Shown here piece by piece: positions 1-4,565 of a DNA stretch of 6,829 nt. The notes beneath the pieces were generated by a model. It saw only the letters and a program-made list of their open reading frames with translations. It searched no databases and was not told where the DNA came from. The stretch is from NCBI GenBank assembly GCA_001603685.1, contig LUZO01000337.1, positions 1 through 6,829 on the forward strand, in the 5' to 3' direction. The DNA is from Bacteroidales bacterium Bact_23. Its GTDB lineage: Bacteria; Bacteroidota; Bacteroidia; Bacteroidales; Lentimicrobiaceae. The first letter of the stretch is position 1. Each line of letters opens with the position of its first letter. The position numbers were made by a program, and so were the translations under genes.

Positions 1-3
1 ATA

Positions 4-130
4 ATACCGTTTAATCATCTGTTAGCAACCGTTTCCCGTTCAGGGCCTAACGGTGCATTCTCTGTTTCAAAAACAAATATAACGATTTTTAAGAGATCAG
101 GCTATGTTATTGACAATTGATTAACGGTAT
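4..130. repeat. Imperfect inverted repeat bounding an AT-rich non-coding segment
   Basis: The left arm, ATACCGTTTAATCA at 4-17, matches the reverse complement of 118-130 (ATACCGTTAATCA) except for one extra T. A weaker match continues inward for about 12 bases on each side (18-29 against 106-117, 7 of 12 identical), so the full arms are about 25 bases around a spacer of roughly 76 bases. The right arm ends 6 bases downstream of the stop codon of the flavin-dependent oxidoreductase, which is read on the minus strand. No open reading frame of note lies inside. It could be a degenerate MITE-like element, a structured 3' end of the oxidoreductase transcript, or chance. A target-site duplication cannot be tested because only three bases lie to the left. 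The repeat is read directly; its function is not known. Confidence 0.5.
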
Positions 131-136
131 CCGGCT

Positions 137-1171
137 TTAAGCCCCAAAATGCTTCTTTACCGCAGGCAGCACCTTTGCGCCAAAGAGTTCAATGGTTTTC
201 ATATTCTGCTCGTGGGTGGGGCCACCGACATCGATATGTGCGATGTACTGTCCGATACCGAACAGCTCCAGAGTTCGGATCAGTTTTTCGGTAACTTCAT
301 CAGGATTACCCATATACAAGGCTCCGTTCGGCCCCATGCCCTGCTTAAAGCTTTCGGGCGTAAACACGCCGCCCCAGCCGCGCTCCCTGCCTATTTTGTT
401 CATGGAATGGGCATAGCGCGGGAAATAATCAAGCAGGACTTCCTCTTTGGAGTCCGCCAGAAAAGTGTGGGAATGCACGCCAATCTTCATCTTCGAAACA
501 TCGTGGCCGTATGCCTCGAACTCCTCTTTATAATAGTCGATCAGCGGTTTGAAGTGGACGGGATTGCCACCGATGATGGCGAAAACAATGGGCAGCCCCA
601 GTCTGGCAGCGCGGCGCACCGATTCGGGCGTACCGCCAACCGCTATGGAGATTGGAATTTCGCGCTCAGGGCGGGGATAAAGCGTAAGATCAGAGATAGC
701 CGGCCTGAATTTCCCTCTCCAGTTCAGGGGCTTGTTTTCCCGAAGGCGCAGAAGCAGATCCAGTTTTTCCTCGAACAGCTCATTGTAATCCCTCAGATTA
801 AAGCCAAACACCGGGAACGATTCGATGAAGCTGCCCCTCCCGGCCATTATCTCAGCCCGGTGCCCGGAAAGCAGGTCAATCATGGTAAAATCCTGAAACA
901 GCTTTACCGGATCGGCTGAGCTGACGACATTTACGCCACTGGAGAGTTTTATCCGTTTGGTTACCGTTGCCAGTGCCGAAAGCAGAATCTCGGGCGCCGC
1001 TACCGCATAATCCTCACGATGATGCTCGCCTATGGCAAACAAATCGATTCCCAGTTCATCGGCCAGTTTTACCTCTTCCACAATCTCTTTCAATCTGTCC
1101 GATGGTTTCTGATATTGTTTTGCCTGAAAATCAAAGGACATATCCCCGAACATGCCAATCCCAAGTTCCAT
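137..1171 (-). CDS. LLM-class flavin-dependent oxidoreductase (luciferase-like monooxygenase, Atu2307/SP_0267-like)
   Basis: This 344-residue protein is a complete bacterial luciferase-like (LLM) TIM-barrel oxidoreductase, expected to be cytoplasmic and to use reduced flavin supplied by a separate reductase. Visible family landmarks are an N-terminal beta strand (MELGIGMFGDMSFD), the EHHREDY segment at residues 49-55 followed by APEILLSALA, the AGRGSF..SFPVFG segment at 110-123 in the flavin-binding half, and GGTPESVRRAARLGLP at 179-194 near the phosphate-binding end of the barrel. These fit the branch typified by Atu2307 of Agrobacterium and SP_0267 of Streptococcus, whose substrates are not established, so no substrate is proposed. 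Length is normal for the family. The ATG at 1171 is preceded by A-rich sequence without a Shine-Dalgarno, as is usual in Bacteroidota; an internal Met at residue 7 is a less likely start because it would remove the first beta strand. No flavin reductase gene is adjacent. The upstream gap of 210 bp, with a palindrome, suggests its own promoter. No clear terminator follows the stop codon. Confidence 0.93.
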   Translation of the reverse strand: MELGIGMFGDMSFDFQAKQYQKPSDRLKEIVEEVKLADELGIDLFAIGEHHREDYAVAAPEILLSALATVTKRIKLSSGVNVVSSADPVKLFQDFTMIDLLSGHRAEIMAGRGSFIESFPVFGFNLRDYNELFEEKLDLLLRLRENKPLNWRGKFRPAISDLTLYPRPEREIPISIAVGGTPESVRRAARLGLPIVFAIIGGNPVHFKPLIDYYKEEFEAYGHDVSKMKIGVHSHTFLADSKEEVLLDYFPRYAHSMNKIGRERGWGGVFTPESFKQGMGPNGALYMGNPDEVTEKLIRTLELFGIGQYIAHIDVGGPTHEQNMKTIELFGAKVLPAVKKHFGA

Positions 1172-1381
1172 TATGATGATTTTAGTTTGTTTTTGGTTAA
1201 TGATTTTCCGGATTTTGAATTCTTAAAATCCATACAGCACCAAACAATGCAGCGGGGCGATTGTTTGAAAACGCATTTCCGGGACAGATGCAGAAAACGA
1301 AGAAACGGATAACCTCTGGCCTTCCCTGCATTGGCTGCACAGCAGGAAATCAGGTTTCCATGATGTGGGGATGGAACGGAT
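1172..1381. other. Intergenic gap between amidohydrolase and LLM oxidoreductase genes
   Basis: This 210-base gap separates two minus-strand genes. It contains a perfect inverted repeat at 1241-1267 and a short 6-bp hairpin at 1356-1376 (TTCCAT/ATGGAA) about 6 bases past the amidohydrolase stop codon; that hairpin lacks a T-tract, so it is not a convincing terminator. No exact TAnnTTTG promoter element was found on the minus strand. The best candidate is ATTGTTTG (1248-1241), two bases off the consensus and coinciding with one palindrome arm. An 83-codon open frame crosses this gap but has no recognisable protein character. Confidence 0.5.
1241..1267. promoter_or_regulatory. Perfect palindrome CAAACAAT-N11-ATTGTTTG, candidate operator
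   Basis: The arms CAAACAAT (1241-1248) and ATTGTTTG (1260-1267) are exact reverse complements separated by 11 bases that are GC-rich, while the arms are AT-rich. This is the layout of a binding site for a dimeric helix-turn-helix regulator with half-sites about two helical turns apart (centre to centre 19 bases). It lies 70-96 bases upstream of the oxidoreductase start codon. On the minus strand one arm also resembles a weak -7 promoter box, so binding there could block or overlap the promoter. The symmetry is seen directly; the regulatory role is inferred. Confidence 0.45.
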
Positions 1382-3019
1382 TTATCTTGAAAAAACCGAT
1401 ACGCCGTCGATATAGGTGGCAACCACTTTGGTTGAGGGGATATCCTTTTCCGGAGCGGTCATGATATCATTATCGAGGATAACAAAATCGGCATTTTTCC
1501 CCGGCTCGAGGCTTCCCCGGCGGTTTTCCTCAAAGCAGGCTTTGGCAGCCCAAATGGTAATGGAACGAAGCGCTTCCTCGCGTTCCAGCGCATTCTCACG
1601 CTGGAATCCGGCGGGCGGATTTCCCTTCAGATCCTTTCGGGCAACGGCTGCATAAAAAGTATATAAAGGGCTGATATCTTCGATTGGGAAATCGGTGCCA
1701 TTGGGCATCCAGCCGTTTTCCTGCAACAGTTTCCGGTAGGCATAGGCATTCTGCAATCTGGTTTTGCCGATCCGTTGTCCGGCCCATCCCATATCAGAGG
1801 TGGCGTGGGTGGCCTGTACCGATGGGATTATGGCAAACTCACCGAATTTGCCCATATCGCCGGGATCTACGATTTGAGCATGCTCCACGCGCCAGCGCAG
1901 GTCGTTACCGGGTAGCAGATAATTGCTGTACACATTCAGTACCGTACGAACCGCCGAATCGCCGATGGCATGGGTATTCACCTGAAATCCCCTGTCGTAG
2001 GCCATCAGGCAGATGCGGCCCAGCTCCTCGGGGGTAACGGTCATAATGCCGTAGTTGCCCGGGTCATCGCTGTAGGGCTTCAGCAGGCAGGCGCCACGGG
2101 AGCCCAGTGCGCCGTCGGCATACATCTTTACGGAACGGATGCTCAGTTTGGGTTTTACCCGGATCCCTTTCTTCAAAAACCGTTCGATGTTCTCGTCGTT
2201 TGGGCTGATCATGGCATAAACCGCCATCTTCAACTCGTTTTCGGAGTGCAGGCTGTCGATAAAATCAATCACATTGGCGTCCAGTCCGGCATCGGCCAGC
2301 ATGGTGAGTCCAACGCCGTAACAATCGCCGGCGGCCTCTTTCATCAGGGTGGTCAGCTCCTTTCCTGCGGGAAGGGGAACCATCTGCCTGAAAAAATCGG
2401 CATATGACTCCATAAAGATGCCGGTGAATTTTCCGTCGCGGATATGGGCTGCCTTTTTATCGGTGATGCTGTCGGGAGTAAGCCCCGAAAGTCTGATGGC
2501 TGCATCGTTCACCAGCACGGCATGGCCGTCGATGCGGGTAAGCAATACCGGAATATCAGGGTAAAGACGGTTCAACTCGCTGTTGTCGGGAAACGATTTT
2601 ACGGGCCATTTGTTCTGATCCCATCCCCTGCCGGTAAGCCAGGCCGAAGGATAATCCCGGTGATGCTTTTCGATGATTTTCAGCATATCGTCAAACGAGG
2701 TGGCCGGACGAAGATCAGCATACTGCTTCTGAAGCGCATATCCGTAGAAATGGCAATGGGCATCTATAAAACCGGGGTAAACCGCTTTACCCTCAGCATT
2801 GATTATGGTATCTGCCTTAAAATTATCCCTGATGTAACGGGTATCGCCCAGCGCCAGCACCTTGCCTTTGGATACGGCCATGGCAGAATAGACGGTGAAG
2901 CCTGAATCGGCGGTATAGATGACAGCATTTTCAACAATCAGGTCGGCCGACGAGCGATCACGGTTACAGGAAGTGAGGATCATAAAGATCAATGATATGG
3001 AAAATAATCTGTTAAGCAT
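1382..3019 (-). CDS. Lipoprotein amidohydrolase, YtcJ-like (amidohydrolase family 3)
   Basis: This is a 545-residue metal-dependent hydrolase of the amidohydrolase superfamily, family 3, with the small beta-sandwich formed from both termini around a TIM barrel. Residues 1-17 form a lipoprotein signal peptide ending in the lipobox LTSC with Cys18 as lipidation site, so the enzyme should be anchored in a membrane facing the periplasm, or at the surface. Visible metal-site elements are HxH in DAHCH (His89, His91), Lys298 in VKMYADGALGSRGA as the probable carboxylated bridging lysine, His350 in NTHAIGD, His380 in VEHAQ, and Asp443 in GTDFPIE. The DGHA motif at 164-167 and the C-terminal GSLEPGKNADFVILD (502-516) are also typical. 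Family members hydrolyse amide or formamide bonds of varied compounds, so the substrate cannot be named here. The ATG at 3019 fits the signal peptide exactly; a purine-rich GAGAAG abuts it. A -7 promoter box lies 27 bases upstream. The lipoprotein form is notable because many YtcJ relatives are cytoplasmic. Confidence 0.93.
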   Translation of the reverse strand: MLNRLFSISLIFMILTSCNRDRSSADLIVENAVIYTADSGFTVYSAMAVSKGKVLALGDTRYIRDNFKADTIINAEGKAVYPGFIDAHCHFYGYALQKQYADLRPATSFDDMLKIIEKHHRDYPSAWLTGRGWDQNKWPVKSFPDNSELNRLYPDIPVLLTRIDGHAVLVNDAAIRLSGLTPDSITDKKAAHIRDGKFTGIFMESYADFFRQMVPLPAGKELTTLMKEAAGDCYGVGLTMLADAGLDANVIDFIDSLHSENELKMAVYAMISPNDENIERFLKKGIRVKPKLSIRSVKMYADGALGSRGACLLKPYSDDPGNYGIMTVTPEELGRICLMAYDRGFQVNTHAIGDSAVRTVLNVYSNYLLPGNDLRWRVEHAQIVDPGDMGKFGEFAIIPSVQATHATSDMGWAGQRIGKTRLQNAYAYRKLLQENGWMPNGTDFPIEDISPLYTFYAAVARKDLKGNPPAGFQRENALEREEALRSITIWAAKACFEENRRGSLEPGKNADFVILDNDIMTAPEKDIPSTKVVATYIDGVSVFSR

Positions 3020-3045
3020 CTTCTCAGAAAAAGGTTATTACCGAG

Positions 3046-3053
3046 CAAACATA
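3046..3053 (-). promoter_or_regulatory. Bacteroidota -7 promoter box for the amidohydrolase gene
   Basis: On the minus strand this reads TATGTTTG, an exact match to the Bacteroidota primary sigma factor -7 consensus TAnnTTTG. It ends 26 bases upstream of the ATG at 3019, which would give a 5' leader of about 20 bases. No clear TTTG or TTG is seen about 20 bases further upstream; that -33 element is often weak in this phylum. Match seen directly, activity inferred. Confidence 0.6.
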
Positions 3054-3311
3054 ACCATTTTATAGAAAGCGCCGGAAGAAAATGGTCGTTTTTTATTCAC
3101 AGTTTTGCACACTGTTAATATCCTTCAGAGAGCGTTCAAAATTTGGCTAACGATTCTGAATTCCAATGTTTTCCGCGACTGTTGAAATCGCAAATGAACA
3201 TATCCGCCGTTTGTGCGTTTTTATTGAGTCCGGAATATAATGGAACGGATTGCGACGACTGCCCGGGGTAATCGCCCGAAGTTGCGTAAGTACAAGTTTT
3301 GAACAAATATT

Positions 3312-3330
3312 ATTGGCTTAACAGGCCAAT
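3312..3330. promoter_or_regulatory. Dyad ATTGGC-N7-GCCAAT upstream of DUF6580 gene
   Basis: A perfect 6-bp inverted repeat with a 7-base spacer (TTAACAG) ends 16 bases before the -7 box at 3347, so it covers the region where the -33 element would lie. That position suits an operator for a repressor or activator of the DUF6580 gene. It is upstream of the expected transcription start and is therefore unlikely to act as an RNA hairpin in that transcript. Six-base arms are short enough that chance remains possible. Confidence 0.35.
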
Positions 3331-3346
3331 CATTCGAAAACCTTTT

Positions 3347-3354
3347 TAACTTTG
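3347..3354 (+). promoter_or_regulatory. Bacteroidota -7 promoter box for the DUF6580 gene
   Basis: TAACTTTG matches TAnnTTTG exactly and is preceded by a T-run. Transcription would start near 3360, leaving a leader of only about 8 bases before the ATG at 3369, or about 17 bases before the in-frame ATG at 3378. The -33 element is not evident. The short leader favours the second ATG as the main start or a near-leaderless transcript. Confidence 0.6.
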
Positions 3355-3368
3355 CCATCAAATTAACA

Positions 3369-3905
3369 ATGCAGACTATGGAAAAGAAATTACTCACGAC
3401 CAGGACAATTTTTGTTATTTCAGCAATTGTAATTGCAGCATTCATGCGTTTGATTCCGCACTGGCCTAACTTTACCCCCGTTGCAGCCATTGCCCTTTTC
3501 GGCGGTGCTTACCTGAACCGTAAGGCCCTTGCTTTTCTGATTCCCGTTGCAGCCATGCTTATCAGCGATCTGTTTCTGGGATTCCACTCAGCCATGCTGG
3601 CTGTTTATGCAGCGCTGATTATCACTGTGTTTATCGGTCTGAGACTGGGTAAGAATGTAAAGGCAGGCTATGTTGGCATAGCTTCTCTTTCATCATCGGT
3701 TATTTTCTTTCTGATCACCAACTTTGCATCCTGGATGATGGGTGCCATGCCTTACAGCCGGGATTTTTCAGGGCTGATGCAGGCTTATGTTGCCGGAATC
3801 CCCTTCTTCAACAACGGCGTGCTGGGCGACCTTTTCTACAGCACCATCCTTTTCGGCGGATTTTATCTGGTAAGCAAGCGTTACCCCTCACTGGCAAAAG
3901 CTTAG
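3369..3905 (+). CDS. DUF6580-family integral membrane protein, putative transporter component
   Basis: This 178-residue protein (175 if the second ATG at 3378 is used) is almost entirely hydrophobic, with about five or six membrane segments: roughly residues 13-29, 35-49, 53-70, 73-92, 106-125 and 150-168. The signature AFMRLIPHWPNFTPVAAIALFGG (24-46) and the polar or charged residues inside or beside membrane segments (Arg27, Asp67, Asn118, Asp154) match what I know as DUF6580, a family common in Bacteroidota. Its size, hydrophobicity and topology recall substrate-binding S components of ECF-type vitamin or metal transporters, which is an inference; no ECF energising module (EcfA/EcfT) is in the window. 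The Lys-rich N-terminus (EKKLL) is probably cytoplasmic. It is a single-gene unit with a promoter box at 3347-3354 and ends in the bidirectional terminator at 3926-3955. Family assignment is fairly secure; function is unknown. Confidence 0.85.
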   Translation: MQTMEKKLLTTRTIFVISAIVIAAFMRLIPHWPNFTPVAAIALFGGAYLNRKALAFLIPVAAMLISDLFLGFHSAMLAVYAALIITVFIGLRLGKNVKAGYVGIASLSSSVIFFLITNFASWMMGAMPYSRDFSGLMQAYVAGIPFFNNGVLGDLFYSTILFGGFYLVSKRYPSLAKA

Positions 3906-3925
3906 AACGATTTATCCATACAATG

Positions 3926-3955
3926 AAAAAGCCGGTTGATTCCGGCTTTTTTTTT
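3926..3955. terminator. Strong bidirectional intrinsic terminator
   Basis: A perfect 10-bp stem, AAAAAGCCGG (3926-3935) and CCGGCTTTTT (3942-3951), encloses the 6-base loop TTGATT, and the plus strand continues to nine Ts (3947-3955). On the minus strand the same stem ends in five Ts. It lies 21 bases after the DUF6580 stop codon and 22 bases beyond the stop of the convergent GroES-like gene, so it should end both transcripts. Confidence 0.92.
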
Positions 3956-3976
3956 GCTTTTTATCGGGGATTCCAT

Positions 3977-4360
3977 TCAGAACCCGTCATCGTCGTCGCG
4001 CTCAATCAGCAGGATATAGTTCTGAGGTACAATATAATACTTTTCTTCGTCGTACACGATTTCGATGGCGCCTTTCTGCAGGAAAATGGCCAGATCGCCC
4101 TCCCTTGCCTGAAGTGGGATGTAGCGGATATTCTCCCCCTCCTTCCGTTTCCAGGGTTCATCAAGGGGATCCTCGGCCGGAATGGGGTAACCGGGGCCGG
4201 TCTTCAGCACATAACCGGTTTGTATCTCCTCCTTTTCGCTGTAGCCGGGCGGAAGAAACAGCCCGCCCTTGCTCTTTTTCGATAATGCAAGTGGTTTGAT
4301 CAGCACCCGGTCGCCAACCACAATCAGTTTGCTGAGCTTATCTCTATCCGAAACTTTCAT
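3977..4360 (-). CDS. GroES-like (Cpn10 family) co-chaperonin paralog
   Basis: This 127-residue protein has the Cpn10 fold signature: KLIVVGDRVLIKPL at residues 11-24, the mobile-loop region and GGLFLPPGY at 32-40, a Gly-rich turn (TGYVLKTGPG, 48-57), EGDLAIFLQKGA at 87-98, and a final strand YYIVPQNYILLIE at 108-120. Canonical GroES is about 97 residues. This one carries an insert of roughly 20-25 residues (about 60-85) between the Gly-rich turn and the GD motif, plus an acidic tail, DDDDGF. No groEL lies nearby, so it is a stand-alone paralog rather than the main chaperonin operon. Whether it caps GroEL is unknown. The start chosen is the ATG at 4360, preceded by AAAAGAGG as a ribosome-binding site; extending to a TTG at 4399 would add 13 residues outside the Cpn10 fold and is less likely. 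It is convergent with the DUF6580 gene and divergent from the acyl-CoA synthetase. Confidence 0.85.
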   Translation of the reverse strand: MKVSDRDKLSKLIVVGDRVLIKPLALSKKSKGGLFLPPGYSEKEEIQTGYVLKTGPGYPIPAEDPLDEPWKRKEGENIRYIPLQAREGDLAIFLQKGAIEIVYDEEKYYIVPQNYILLIERDDDDGF

Positions 4361-4418
4361 AAGCCTCTTTTTTTTAGAATTCAACCAATTAATTGCCAAA
4401 TTGTATGTTCGGGCACTG

Positions 4419-4449
4419 CAAATAAAGAGAAAAAAAGGCGTCGAAGCAA
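4419..4449 (-). promoter_or_regulatory. Candidate promoter of the GroES-like gene
   Basis: On the minus strand TTG at 4449-4447 (-33 position) is followed after 20 bases by TTTATTTG at 4426-4419, one base off the TAnnTTTG consensus. The spacing fits the Bacteroidota promoter model. The leader to the ATG at 4360 would be about 50 bases. The match is imperfect, so confidence is moderate. Confidence 0.4.
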
Positions 4450-4465
4450 TAATCCGCTATTCCTG

Positions 4466-4497
4466 TTTTTTTCAATCCGTCGCTTTTAATACCTTCG
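4466..4497 (+). promoter_or_regulatory. Candidate promoter of the acyl-CoA synthetase gene
   Basis: TACCTTCG at 4490-4497 is one base off TAnnTTTG and is followed by CAG, giving the common TACCTTTGCA-like context. A T-run at 4466-4472 lies where the -33 element is expected. The inferred start near 4504 gives a leader of about 60 bases to the ATG at 4566. Confidence 0.45.
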
Positions 4498-4565
4498 CAG
4501 AAAATTTTGCAGGCCGTATTTTTCGGATTATCTGATGTCAAAATAAATAAACAACCTTTTACACC

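Larger units (their letters stand above)
3020..3368. other. Divergent intergenic region, no gene found
   Basis: This 349-base region lies between the divergently read amidohydrolase and DUF6580 genes. It holds a -7 promoter motif at each end (3046-3053 minus, 3347-3354 plus) and a dyad at 3312-3330. A small dyad, ACAGT-N7-ACTGT, sits at 3099-3115. The central 200 bases show no convincing coding frame, no tRNA fold and no conserved riboswitch core that I recognise; in particular no B12-box-like sequence was found. The promoters need only about 100 bases, so the remaining length is unexplained and could include a small RNA, but nothing specific supports one. Confidence 0.6.
4361..4565. other. 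Divergent promoter region between GroES-like and acyl-CoA synthetase genes
   Basis: The 205 bases contain candidate promoters in both directions, with start sites inferred near 4412 (minus) and 4504 (plus), so the two -33 elements lie close together around 4447-4470. The palindrome CAATTAATTG at 4386-4395 falls in the leader of the GroES-like gene. No small coding frame with recognisable character is present. Confidence 0.55.

Noticed and set aside
133..143. GGCTTTAAGCC palindrome at the oxidoreductase stop codon
   Set aside because: It overlaps the last codon and stop, has almost no loop and no T-tract; probably incidental.
149..919. 256-codon open frame on the plus strand
   Set aside because: It lies antisense inside the well-supported oxidoreductase gene and shows no recognisable domain; it is a by-product of that gene's codon use.
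1324..1347. CCTGC...GCAGG and GCTGTGCAGC hairpins after the amidohydrolase gene
   Set aside because: Stems are 4-5 bp and no T-tract follows on the transcribed strand, so they are not called as a terminator.
1171..1422. 83-codon open frame on the minus strand between the oxidoreductase and amidohydrolase genes
   Set aside because: It overlaps the 3' end of the amidohydrolase, has low-complexity, Cys/Lys/Ser-rich composition with no fold character, and no promoter or ribosome-binding site.
3020..3368. Cobalamin or other riboswitch upstream of the putative transporter
   Set aside because: No B12-box-like or other conserved riboswitch core was found, and the inferred transcription start leaves almost no leader to hold one.
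4361..4399. N-terminal extension of the GroES-like protein from a TTG codon
   Set aside because: The extra 13 residues are Lys-rich and outside the Cpn10 fold, and the ATG at 4360 has a good purine-rich ribosome-binding site.
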